Positions 9,737 through 18,660 of a stretch of 64,000 nucleotides of DNA are shown here, piece by piece. Every line of letters begins with the position of its first letter. Positions within the stretch are counted from its first letter, which is position 1. The stretch covers positions 1 to 64,000 of the forward strand of contig NZ_KB902624.1 in NCBI RefSeq assembly GCF_000379605.1, written 5' to 3'. The notes below the pieces were generated by a model. That model did not search any database and was not told where the DNA came from. It saw only the letters and a program-made list of their open reading frames with translations. The position numbers were made by a program, and so were the translations under genes. Source of the stretch: Rhizobium giardinii bv. giardinii H152. GTDB lineage: Bacteria > Pseudomonadota > Alphaproteobacteria > Rhizobiales > Rhizobiaceae.

Positions 9737-12700
9737 CGGTGGATCGCGAAACGTCGAGGGATGCCCAACTTTCAGGGGAAGAACTGCTCGCGGTCTTGTC
9801 GCCCGTCGTGAACGGGGAGGAAGAGCTCTATCTGACGATCGGCTCTGACGGGCTTGTCACCGCCTTTAATGGCCATGTCGATCTCGGCACCGGTATACGC
9901 ACGTCGCTTGCCCAGATTGTCGCCGAGGAATTGTGCGTGCCGTTCGAGCAGGTGCAGATGGTGCTCGGAGCCACGTCGGTCGCGCCGAACCAGGGGGCGA
10001 CGATCGCAAGCGAGACGATCCAGGTCACGGCCATGCCCTTGCGCCTGGCTGCGGCGACGGCGCGAGCCTTCCTGCTGGAGAAGGCTGCGCGTCTGCATGG
10101 TTTGCCGGTCGAAAGTCTCGTTGTCGAAGACGGGATCATCCGGACCGCGACGCTCGAAAACTGGAGCCTGACCTTCGCCGATCTCGTCAGTGGCGATCAT
10201 GTCCGCCTGGCTATCGACCCCGATGCCTCGCTGAAGCCGGTTTCCGACTATCGTATCGTCGGCACATCGCATCCGCGGGTAGACATTCCGCAAAAGGCCA
10301 CCGGGCGCTGGACCTATGTGCATGATGTGCGCGTCCCAGGCATGCTGCATGGCCGCGTGGTACGCCCGCCCTATGCCGGCTTCGATCACGGCGAACACGT
10401 CGGGACGAGCTTGATATCGATCGACGAAGCATCGGTTGCCGATGTTGCCGGGCTGGTTGCGGTCGTCGCCATTGGCGATTTCGTCGGAGTGGTGGCGACG
10501 CGCGAGGAAAACGCGGCTCTGGCTGCAAAGAAGCTCAAAGTGCTGTGGCGCGCCGCGCCGGAACGCCCGGATCTCAACGCGCCGGAAGAGGCACTGCGCG
10601 CAAACCCTTCAACGCCGCGAAAGCTCGCTGATCGCGGCAATGTCGATCTGGCGCTGGCCGGCGCCGCCACTGCGATGGATCGGACCTATGTCTGGCCCTA
10701 CCAGATGCACGCCTCGATCGGCCCCTCCTGCGCCGTCGCGGATTTTCGTGAAGAAGGTCTGACGGTCTGGTCCGGCACGCAAAACCCTTTCCCGATGCGC
10801 CGCGACCTGTCTATCCTCCTCGATATGCCCGAGGACCGGATCGTGGTGGAGCGGCTCGAGGCGGCCGGCTGCTACGGGCGCAACTGCGCCGACGACGTGA
10901 CGGCGGATGCAGCGCTCCTGTCACGGGCAGTCAATGCGCCTGTCCGCGTTCAGCTTACCCGGGAGCAGGAGCATGCCTGGGAGCCGAAGGGTGCCGCCCA
11001 GGTGATCGATGTGCGCGGCGGTCTCGATATCGACGGCGGTCCGTCGGCCTATGATTTCGAAACGCGGTATCCCTCCAATCTCGCGCCGACGCTTCCGCTC
11101 ATCCTGACTGGCAAGATACCGGCTGCGCCCGATACGCTGCAGATGGGCGACCGCACTGCGATCCCGCCCTATGCCTATGGCAACCTGCGCGTCACCGTGC
11201 ATGACATGCCGCCGATCGCCCGAGCCTCCTGGTTTCGCGGCGTCTCTGCCATGCCGAATACGTTTGCGCATGAATCCTATGTCGATGAACTGGCGACGGC
11301 GGCCGGCGTCGATCCGATCGAATACCGGCTGCGCTACCTGCAGGACCCGCGCGCCATCGATCTCGTACATGCCGTCGCCGAGCGCGCAAACTGGGTGCCG
11401 CACACCAAACCCGGCACTCTGGGTGGCGAGGGTGACCTGCTCTACGGGCGCGGCTTTGCCTATGCCGTCTACGTGCACGGCAAGTTTCCCGGAACCGCTG
11501 CAGCCTGGGCCGCCTGGGTCACCGATGTCGCCGTCAACCGCAGGACCGGGGAGATCGCCGTCACCAAGGTGATCTGCGCCCAGGATTCCGGCCTGATGAT
11601 CAATCCGGATGGCGTGCGCCACCAGATCCACGGCAACATCATCCAGTCCACCAGCCGGGTGCTGAAGGAAAAGGTTGATTTCTCCTCGACGGCTGTCACC
11701 TCGAAGGAATGGGGCGGCTATTCGCTGATCACCTTCCCGGACGTACCCGAGATCGACGTCCTGATGATCCCGCGCCCGAACGAGCCGCCGCTGGGTGTCG
11801 GTGAATCCGCCTCCGTTCCGAGCGCAGCCGCGATCGCTAATGCCGTCTTCGACGCAACCGGCATCCGCTTCCGCGAACTGCCGCTGACGCCGGAGCGCGT
11901 GTTGGCCGGGCTGAACGGCGGCGGGCAGGCGGAGAAGCCCGTGCAGCGGAAACGTTCCGCCTGGTGGAAGTTCGGCCTGCCGATTGCGGGTGGTCTTGCG
12001 GCCGTTACCGGCCTGCTCACCATGGGCTCCCCATGGCGGCCGGCGATCAGCCCGATCGAACGACCGGATGCGAATGTTTACAGCAGCGTCACGATCGAGC
12101 GGGGCCGGCTGGTGGCTGCGGCCGGCGCCTGCAATGTCTGCCACATTGGCACGGATGGTCTCGCCTTTGCCGGCGGTCGCCGTTTCGATACGCCGTTCGG
12201 CGCCGTGTACGCGACGAATATCACCCCGGATGTGGAAAACGGCATCGGCGGCTGGTCCTATCCGGCCTTCGAGCGTGCCATGCGACAGGGGGTCAGCCGT
12301 GACGGCCACCATCTTTATCCGGCGCACCCCTATACGTCCTTTGCCGGTGCCGAGGATGCCGATCTGCAGGCGCTCTACGCCTATATGACGACACAGGCAC
12401 CGGTGTCGGAAAAGCCGACCGAAACGAAGCTGAAATTCCCCTTCGGCATCCGCGCCCTGATGGCCGGCTGGAACGCTATGTTCCTGAAAACCGCGCCCTT
12501 CCAGTATAACAAGGCTGAGGATGCCGAGTGGAACCGGGGCGCCTATCTGGTGGAAACGCTCGGTCACTGTTCGGCCTGCCACACGCAGCGCAACGTGCTC
12601 GGGGCGGAAAAAGGCGGCAAGGCTTTCCTGTCGGGCGGATTTGCCGACGGCTGGGAGGCGCCTGCGCTGAATGCTTCTGCGAAAAGTCCCGTTTCCTGGA

Positions 12701-13269
12701 CGGAGCAGGCTTTCTACGACTATCTGCGCAGCGGTCACGCGCGCGATCATGGCAGCGCCGCCGGTCCTATGGCAGACGTCATTTCGGCGCTGGCGCCCTT
12801 GCCCGATGCGGATATCCGCGCCATGGCGGCCTATCTGGCCAAGGGGAGCGCAACGGTTGCCGAGAAAAGTGCTACGGCCGAGATGGTGGTTGCAGCAAGC
12901 GTTGCGGCGCAGGCCGATGCGGCCCGTCTGGCGCCGAAGGGCGCGCGGATCTTCGAGGGTGCCTGCGCCTCCTGCCATACGGGAACGAATGCGCTTTCGT
13001 CGCTGGCGCTCAACAGCAACCTGCACAGCGACAGCCCGGACAATCTTCTTCAGGCCATCCTCAACGGTGTCGAAGCGCCGGCCATCCTGGCGCAGACTAC
13101 GGGACGCGAGACGCCGGAGATCATGTCGATGCCGGGCTTCCGCGATACGCTCGACGAACAGCAGATCGCGGATCTTGCCGCCTATCTGCGGGCGCGGTTC
13201 GCTCCGGGCAAGGCTTCCTGGGACGGGATCGGCGACGTCCTGCGGCGCGTCGGCTCGGTGGTGCACTAA
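9733..13269 (+). CDS. nicB: Nicotinate hydroxylase large subunit: molybdopterin domains fused to a triheme cytochrome c
   Basis: This is the catalytic subunit that oxidises nicotinate at C6 with water and sends electrons to the respiratory chain. Its 1178 residues match the known NicB type. Residues 1 to about 735 are the two aldehyde-oxidase/xanthine-dehydrogenase molybdenum domains. A hydrophobic segment at about 745-762 (FGLPIAGGLAAVTGLL) would anchor the chain. The C-terminal part has three heme c motifs, CNVCH near 800, CSACH near 946 and CASCH near 1078, so that part should lie in the periplasm. There is no separate FAD subunit, as expected for this class. It overlaps nicA by four bases and is followed after one base by a glycosidase gene. 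Cofactor insertion would need XdhC/MocA-type helpers, which lie at 26291-28381. Confidence 0.93.
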   Translation: MTVDRETSRDAQLSGEELLAVLSPVVNGEEELYLTIGSDGLVTAFNGHVDLGTGIRTSLAQIVAEELCVPFEQVQMVLGATSVAPNQGATIASETIQVTAMPLRLAAATARAFLLEKAARLHGLPVESLVVEDGIIRTATLENWSLTFADLVSGDHVRLAIDPDASLKPVSDYRIVGTSHPRVDIPQKATGRWTYVHDVRVPGMLHGRVVRPPYAGFDHGEHVGTSLISIDEASVADVAGLVAVVAIGDFVGVVATREENAALAAKKLKVLWRAAPERPDLNAPEEALRANPSTPRKLADRGNVDLALAGAATAMDRTYVWPYQMHASIGPSCAVADFREEGLTVWSGTQNPFPMRRDLSILLDMPEDRIVVERLEAAGCYGRNCADDVTADAALLSRAVNAPVRVQLTREQEHAWEPKGAAQVIDVRGGLDIDGGPSAYDFETRYPSNLAPTLPLILTGKIPAAPDTLQMGDRTAIPPYAYGNLRVTVHDMPPIARASWFRGVSAMPNTFAHESYVDELATAAGVDPIEYRLRYLQDPRAIDLVHAVAERANWVPHTKPGTLGGEGDLLYGRGFAYAVYVHGKFPGTAAAWAAWVTDVAVNRRTGEIAVTKVICAQDSGLMINPDGVRHQIHGNIIQSTSRVLKEKVDFSSTAVTSKEWGGYSLITFPDVPEIDVLMIPRPNEPPLGVGESASVPSAAAIANAVFDATGIRFRELPLTPERVLAGLNGGGQAEKPVQRKRSAWWKFGLPIAGGLAAVTGLLTMGSPWRPAISPIERPDANVYSSVTIERGRLVAAAGACNVCHIGTDGLAFAGGRRFDTPFGAVYATNITPDVENGIGGWSYPAFERAMRQGVSRDGHHLYPAHPYTSFAGAEDADLQALYAYMTTQAPVSEKPTETKLKFPFGIRALMAGWNAMFLKTAPFQYNKAEDAEWNRGAYLVETLGHCSACHTQRNVLGAEKGGKAFLSGGFADGWEAPALNASAKSPVSWTEQAFYDYLRSGHARDHGSAAGPMADVISALAPLPDADIRAMAAYLAKGSATVAEKSATAEMVVAASVAAQADAARLAPKGARIFEGACASCHTGTNALSSLALNSNLHSDSPDNLLQAILNGVEAPAILAQTTGRETPEIMSMPGFRDTLDEQQIADLAAYLRARFAPGKASWDGIGDVLRRVGSVVH

Positions 13270-13270
13270 G

Positions 13271-15994
13271 ATGGATAACCGCCCCGCACAGGCTATTGCA
13301 ACGATAACCGACGCAAGCAGGGCGCTCTTTCGCAATCCGACGGTTGTCTTCCGTCCGTCCGCCTACTGGTTCTGGCACGCGATACCGGACGCGGAAACCT
13401 CAAGGCGCCAACTCGCCGATTTCAAGGCGCAAGGCTTCGGCACGATCCTCATCCAGGCGCGCATAGCCTTTCCGCGCGATCGCTACATGTCGGAAGCTTT
13501 TAGAGCTGCCTACCGCAAGGCCATCGGCATTGCCGGCGAACTCGGTCTCAAGGCCGGCATCTATGACGATTACAACTGGATCAGCGGCCATGCCGGCGGG
13601 CGAACGGTCGAGGGCAGGGACGACCTGCGCGAACGGCACCTGTTCTGGGCGACGACGGAGAAAGGCGGAGGGGAAATCAGCAATATCCGCACGCCTTTCG
13701 TCCAGTCCATGGGGCCGGACATCATGGGCTGGCAATATGAAAATGGCGCGGTTCTGTGGGGCGACTGGGCCATCGAAGCCGCCTTGCTGCACTCTGCCGA
13801 CGATCTAGATTCGTCCAGGACTGCCGAAGATGTCACCGATCGCGTTGCCTTGAGCCATTCCGATGGGGTTTCGTGTCGCTACGCCTTTGATGGTGAGGTG
13901 CCGGCAGGGCGGAAGCTAACGGTCTTCGTTAGCGCCAGGTCGACCAGTTCGCGGCTAATCAACTACCTGATGCCCGCTGCGGCACAGCGGTTCATCGCAG
14001 TCGGGCTCGATCCAATCGTTGCGGCGCTGGGGGATCTGGTTCCTGATCCGCTGGGTTTTGTCTTCTACGATCAGCCTGCGGCCGGCTTCTATCGCTGGGA
14101 CCAGATCAGCGGCAATCTCGGCAACAGCATTCTCTTTTCAGACGAATTGCGCAGCCACATCGACGGCGCAACGGGAGTTTCGTTTCCGCTTACTCTGCAT
14201 TCTCTGCTTTATGGCGAAAGCGAAACGACGCTGCGCCTTCGTGCGAAATTCTATGAGGCTTATTCCGGCCTGATGAACGAGGCCTTCTTCGGGACGTTAC
14301 GGGCATGGGCGGAAGGAAAGGGCCTCTTGCTTTCCGGCCACGAAATCCTGCCGCATGTCGGCTCCTGGTCGCTGAACGGCGGCTTTACGTCCATTGATCC
14401 GCGTGTCGCGCCCGCCACCGACTTCTTCGGCATCGACGCGTTCCGTCACGAAACGGCAGTGGACGCCAATAATTTCATCGCGCAGCTGGCGCCGAAGCTC
14501 GGCGATTCCGTCGCCCGTTCGAATGGGCGCAGCCGCTGCGCCGTCGAAACCTATGCCAGCGCGCTGCGCACCCGCGTACGTGCCGCCGGCCAATGGGAGC
14601 TGACGCTTGAGACGATGCGGGCGCAGGCGATCAGGCTGTACTGCCTCGGCGCGCGGCAATTCCTCTGGCACGGTCTGTACCAGACGGATGGCAGCGATGC
14701 CGACACCACGCCCTTCGTCAATCCGCGGTTTGATTTCGGACCGGGCATCAACTTCGAGCCGTGGTGGCCGTATCACCATCTCTTCGCCGAGGAGACGGCG
14801 CGGATCTCCGCCTTCATCGAGCCGGCCACGCCGCACGCGCCCGTCGCTATACTTTATCCGCTGAACACCGCTTGGTCGGAAGGTCCGCGCCATGCGCATG
14901 CGGACCACATTGGTGCGTGGTGCGAGCATCTTCTGGCGCTCGGGTGTGATTTCATGCTGGTGAGCGAGGATGACGTTGAGCGTGCGGTCGTCAAGGATGA
15001 TCGTCTGTCGGCTCTTTCCGGGCTTGCTTTCGATGCTGTCGTCCTGCCGTCGGTCACGGTGATGAAGTCGCGCGCAGCCCTCGACAGGCTGATCGACCTG
15101 CAGACCGCCGGCGGCGCCGTCTGGTGCTCGGGTGCGATGCCGGCGGTGCTGCGCGAAGGGCCGATGCCGGCACTCGGCAGCTGGGCGAGTACTCATCTTG
15201 CCGATCGGCCGGATGCTGTTTCGGTCACTGCCCTTCTCGAAACCTTGCCGAAGCGCGGCCCGCTGCTTTCGACGCCAACGGGTGAAAAGCCTTGGCAATG
15301 GATTGGCCGTGAGGCGGACGGAAGCTGGCGTGTCGTTCTGTTCAATGATGGTCTCGAGCCAACATCCTGCGATCTGAATCTTTTGACAGGTTTCGACTGT
15401 GAAATCTGGCGGCCGGCAACGGGGGAGATCACGAGTGAGGCTGGGCTTTCATCGCTCCACCTTTTGATCGAGCCGCAAATGGTGTGGTGCATGCGACTGC
15501 TGCCGATCGATGGTACAGGCTGGCGTGATCTGACGATTTCGGAAATTGCCTGGCCGCGCGGCCCGGTCGCGGTGCTTGCAGAGGGATGGACCTTCGAGGC
15601 CGGAGGGGGTGGCATAGTCGTGCCCATCTCGGTCGAGCGTGGTTGGGAGAGGCAGGGCTTTGCGACATTCTCCGGCACCGGTGTTTACCGCAACAGGATC
15701 AGCGTCGAGACTGCCGGTCGTTGGCTACTGGAACTGCCACGGGTGGAAACTGCCGCCGCCGTCTGCCTGAACGGCATCGAGATCGGTCGTCATGCCTGGA
15801 GCCCCTACCGGTTTGATTTGGGTTGCCTTGGAGCCGGGAGCTATGATCTTGCAATCGCCGTCTCAAATACGGCTGCAAACCGCTATTATGCGGGAACGCC
15901 CTACCAGGGCGAAAAACTTGACGCGAGCGGGCTGCTTGCCGCCCCACGCCTGATTGCCCACGAAGCTGACCTGACCGGAACGACATCATGCTGA
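13271..15994 (+). CDS. Large glycoside hydrolase-like protein (GH106 rhamnosidase-like)
   Basis: This 907-residue protein begins one base after the nicB stop (ATG 13271), so it is very likely co-transcribed and possibly coupled to nicB. The N-terminal half resembles the GH106/alpha-L-rhamnosidase-like catalytic module (early FRPSAYWFWHAIPD segment; GLKAGIYDDYNWISGHAGG; LLSGHEILPHVGSWSLNGGF). The C-terminal 120 residues look like a GH2-type sugar-binding jelly roll (WLLELPRVETAAAVCLNGIE). No signal peptide is visible, so it would act in the cytoplasm on an imported glycoside. Substrate is unknown; family placement comes from overall layout and recalled motifs, not from a confirmed catalytic pair. 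A longer open frame reaching back to 12671 is rejected because it runs inside nicB. Confidence 0.65.
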   Translation: MDNRPAQAIATITDASRALFRNPTVVFRPSAYWFWHAIPDAETSRRQLADFKAQGFGTILIQARIAFPRDRYMSEAFRAAYRKAIGIAGELGLKAGIYDDYNWISGHAGGRTVEGRDDLRERHLFWATTEKGGGEISNIRTPFVQSMGPDIMGWQYENGAVLWGDWAIEAALLHSADDLDSSRTAEDVTDRVALSHSDGVSCRYAFDGEVPAGRKLTVFVSARSTSSRLINYLMPAAAQRFIAVGLDPIVAALGDLVPDPLGFVFYDQPAAGFYRWDQISGNLGNSILFSDELRSHIDGATGVSFPLTLHSLLYGESETTLRLRAKFYEAYSGLMNEAFFGTLRAWAEGKGLLLSGHEILPHVGSWSLNGGFTSIDPRVAPATDFFGIDAFRHETAVDANNFIAQLAPKLGDSVARSNGRSRCAVETYASALRTRVRAAGQWELTLETMRAQAIRLYCLGARQFLWHGLYQTDGSDADTTPFVNPRFDFGPGINFEPWWPYHHLFAEETARISAFIEPATPHAPVAILYPLNTAWSEGPRHAHADHIGAWCEHLLALGCDFMLVSEDDVERAVVKDDRLSALSGLAFDAVVLPSVTVMKSRAALDRLIDLQTAGGAVWCSGAMPAVLREGPMPALGSWASTHLADRPDAVSVTALLETLPKRGPLLSTPTGEKPWQWIGREADGSWRVVLFNDGLEPTSCDLNLLTGFDCEIWRPATGEITSEAGLSSLHLLIEPQMVWCMRLLPIDGTGWRDLTISEIAWPRGPVAVLAEGWTFEAGGGGIVVPISVERGWERQGFATFSGTGVYRNRISVETAGRWLLELPRVETAAAVCLNGIEIGRHAWSPYRFDLGCLGAGSYDLAIAVSNTAANRYYAGTPYQGEKLDASGLLAAPRLIAHEADLTGTTSC

Positions 15995-18225
15995 AGCACT
16001 CGACCATCCCCCTTGATCGCGCCTGGAACACTTGGTCTACCCGACCGGCCGAGATGGTCTTCCTGCCGCTCGGCGTCCGCATCACGCCGGTGCTTTATTC
16101 CACCCGCAGCCGCACCGTGTCGCTGATCGAGCCGCGCAGGGACAGCGTCCGGCTCGGTCGCCACCGAATCGACGGCTCGGTGATCGAACTGGAGACCGAA
16201 CATTCCGGCACGACGATCGCGCTGTCATCCACGAAGACAACAGCTTTTGCCTTTCGCGGCAGCTGGAACGGTGCACAGTCCGGCGAGTGGGGTCTGCGAT
16301 TCTGGGTGACGATTGCGATTTCCGCCGAGGGCGGGGAGCCAGTTCGGTTCGACGAAAAGCAAGGCGTTGCCCTCGTCAAGGTCGGAACGCGCTTCGTTGC
16401 TGTGGTCACGGGCGAGGCGCCGGTGCAGGTAACGGGCCATGCGACGATCGATGATCTGCGGGCCGATTTCGAAGCGAACGGTTATTTTCATCTGGCGAGC
16501 CGAAGCACCGAGGCCCCGGTGCTGGCGCTACGCTTCAATCTCGAAATGATGCGGCGGGGGGCCCATGCCGCCGCTGCCGCCGACAGTGCCGATCTTGCGA
16601 TCGCCAATGCGCGGGCTTGCCTGGCTGCAGATGTGCAACCCGCCGTTGCGCCTGCGCATACGGGCGACTATGCCGGTGCGCTCGACGCCATCCGCGATGT
16701 CGTTGCCTGGAATACGGTCTGGGATGAAACGAATGCGCGGCCCTATACCGCCGTCACCCGCATCTGGAATCTCGGAAAATTTGCCGTCTGGTACAACGAC
16801 CAGACATTCGCGGCCCTTCTCGCTGGTATGTTCGATGCAGACCTCGCCCGCGAAAACATGGCCGTGGCGCTCGCCGGCGCAACGCCGCAGGGTAATATCG
16901 CCTGCATCGTCACCTCGAACGACGCCTGGGTCGACCGGACTCAGGCGCCGCATGGCGCACTGGTCGCATGGTTGCTCTATCAGCGCACCGGCGAACGGTC
17001 GATCCTGGAGGCAAGCTACACCGCGCTTGCGCGAAACCAGCGCTGGTGGCGAAGCCATCGCGATCCTGATGCAACTGGCCTTGTTTCCTGCGGCACGTCC
17101 GATGTCGGGGAGGGCCTCTACAAGGGCACTGCCTTCGGCGCCCGCAACGAAACCGGCATGGACAATTCCGCAACCCATGACGAGGCGGTCTACCAGCCCG
17201 AGACGCGAACGCTGTCGACCTTCGACCTCGGCGTCAATTGTGCACTGGCGCTCGATGCGGAAATGCTGTCGCACATGGCGTCCGTGCTCGGGCATCATGA
17301 CGATGCGCGCGAATTTACCGAGGCAGCCGCACGCAGCCGGGCTCTGATTTCCGAACAGCTTTGGGATTCAGAGCGCAAAATCTTCGCCAACCGACAGCGC
17401 AAAGGCGGCTTCGTGCGTTCGCTCTCGCCCACGAGTTTTTATCCGTTGCTGTGCGGCGCAGCGACGCAAGAGCAGGCCAGTCGTCTTCTGGAGCATCTAA
17501 AGGACGAGAAGACCTTTGCCGGCCCCTATCCGTTGCCCAATGCGACGCGCGATGATCCTGCCTTTGCCGATAATGTCTACTGGCGTGGCCGCATTTGGCC
17601 GAATGTCAACTACATGGTCTGGCTTGGATTGCGGCGCTACGGGTTCCTTGCCGAGGCGAAGACCCTGGCAGATCAAAGCCACGGGCTGTTCATGCAATCC
17701 TGGGAAGGCCGGAGGATCGCCGCTGAAAACTACAACGCCACCACGGGCGAGCCCTTGGATCAGGGCGATACCGATCCGTTCTACATCTGGGCGGCACTGC
17801 TGCCTCTGATGGCAGTCGGCGAAGTCGTCGATTTCAATCCTTGGTCCGGATGGACGCTGTCGAACTCCGGCAGGGATGTGACGCTCGGCCCGATGCTGTC
17901 GCCGGCAGGGAAAATCGATGTCTCCATCGCGGCCGGCGTCATGTCCCTTCGACGGAACGGCCGGCCGTTCCTGACCACGACTTTGCGGACGACGCTGTCG
18001 GGGATTGCCATTGCTGACGCCTATTTTTCCTGCGTGATCGGGCCGCTCGATGCGCCCGGCTCGCTGAGCTTTCCGGGCATTGCGGCCAATATGGTGGTTT
18101 CCGTGCTGATTGATGGCAAGGACCAGGCCTGCAGCGGCAGCGAGGGCTTGCAAATCGAATTTTCCGGGTCAAAGGCCAGCCGGAGGCTCGATGTCTATTT
18201 TCGTGCGGTCGCAGGCACGGTTTGA
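15988..18225 (+). CDS. Cytoplasmic (alpha/alpha)6-barrel glycosidase, GH63/MGH1-like
   Basis: This 745-residue protein overlaps the end of the preceding glycosidase by seven bases, so the two are coupled. The middle and C-terminal parts have the features of GH63/mannosylglycerate-hydrolase-like enzymes: TRIWNLGKFAVWYNDQTFAA, GARNETGMDNSATHDEAVYQ, and the strongly conserved block NATRDDPAFADNVYWRGRIW with P before NYMVWLGLRRYG. A C-terminal beta domain follows from about residue 620. No signal peptide is seen. The presumed acid/base residues lie in the NETGMDNS and YWRGRIWP regions, by analogy only. It probably removes a sugar from the same imported substrate as its neighbour; the identity of that sugar is unknown. 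Confidence 0.75.
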   Translation: MLKHSTIPLDRAWNTWSTRPAEMVFLPLGVRITPVLYSTRSRTVSLIEPRRDSVRLGRHRIDGSVIELETEHSGTTIALSSTKTTAFAFRGSWNGAQSGEWGLRFWVTIAISAEGGEPVRFDEKQGVALVKVGTRFVAVVTGEAPVQVTGHATIDDLRADFEANGYFHLASRSTEAPVLALRFNLEMMRRGAHAAAAADSADLAIANARACLAADVQPAVAPAHTGDYAGALDAIRDVVAWNTVWDETNARPYTAVTRIWNLGKFAVWYNDQTFAALLAGMFDADLARENMAVALAGATPQGNIACIVTSNDAWVDRTQAPHGALVAWLLYQRTGERSILEASYTALARNQRWWRSHRDPDATGLVSCGTSDVGEGLYKGTAFGARNETGMDNSATHDEAVYQPETRTLSTFDLGVNCALALDAEMLSHMASVLGHHDDAREFTEAAARSRALISEQLWDSERKIFANRQRKGGFVRSLSPTSFYPLLCGAATQEQASRLLEHLKDEKTFAGPYPLPNATRDDPAFADNVYWRGRIWPNVNYMVWLGLRRYGFLAEAKTLADQSHGLFMQSWEGRRIAAENYNATTGEPLDQGDTDPFYIWAALLPLMAVGEVVDFNPWSGWTLSNSGRDVTLGPMLSPAGKIDVSIAAGVMSLRRNGRPFLTTTLRTTLSGIAIADAYFSCVIGPLDAPGSLSFPGIAANMVVSVLIDGKDQACSGSEGLQIEFSGSKASRRLDVYFRAVAGTV

Positions 18226-18253
18226 CCGAGAGTTGCTTGACATAAATCAACTC

Positions 18254-18283
18254 TTGACTTAATAATTTGTACACAAATAAAAA
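18254..18283 (+). promoter_or_regulatory. Possible promoter with operator in its spacer
   Basis: TTGACT at 18254-18259 and TAAAAA at 18278-18283 are 18 bases apart. The spacer holds ATTTGTACACAAAT (18265-18278), a 14-bp palindrome with one mismatched pair. Binding here would block polymerase. The -10 match is poor, so the promoter call is tentative. Confidence 0.45.
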
Positions 18284-18527
18284 TAACAAAAAGAAAACTG
18301 AAGCCAGAGGATACGGAACGAAGGAATGATGTTGCGTTGAGGAAGAAATCGGACTGAGAAAGCTCCTCGGGGCTTTGGTTCGAATATGCTTTAAAGGCCG
18401 ACAAGCTTGGGGCGAAAGACTTTTCGCATCGTTCTGTTGCGGAGCGCGGCTCCCGGCAGGGTGTTTTCGGCTGGTTTGAAGTACTGTCCTGCTGTCCTTG
18501 TTTCGGGTTGCGCCTTTCTGGCTGTTA

Positions 18528-18568
18528 ATTTGTATACAAATGAATTTGTCTTTTGTTTGTGTACAAGT
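18528..18568. promoter_or_regulatory. Tandem operator palindromes before the importer genes
   Basis: ATTTGTATACAAAT at 18528-18541 is a perfect 14-bp palindrome. GTTTGTGTACAAGT at 18555-18568 matches it at 11 of 14 positions. Centres are 27 bases apart, between two and three helical turns. Both share the GTATAC-type core with the nic operators. The nearest regulator is the MarR gene at 23138-23629 in the same transcription unit, which makes autoregulation a reasonable guess; a GntR-type protein is an alternative. Confidence 0.6.
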
Positions 18569-18660
18569 TTCGATGCCTTTGAATGCTCCGCGCGCAGCGT
18601 AAAACAGTCGCTGCGCTGCGGATTTGTCACCGATCAACCAGTTCAAAGAGGGGTAACATC

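Larger units (their letters stand above)
18226..18660. promoter_or_regulatory. Control region of the polyamine-type importer operon
   Basis: This 435-base intergenic region is much more AT-rich than its neighbours and carries three copies of the palindrome ATTTGTRTACAAAT, at 18265-18278, 18528-18541 and 18555-18568. The first lies in the spacer of a possible promoter (18254-18283). The other two have centres 27 bases apart and lie close to the start of the transport genes. The spacing (about 265 bases between outer and inner sites) would allow DNA looping. No small gene is evident. Confidence 0.6.

Noticed and set aside
10921..13335. 804-codon minus-strand open frame opposite nicB
   Set aside because: It is the antisense shadow of a GC-rich gene; no family features, no ribosome site, and nicB on the other strand has clear heme and Mo motifs.
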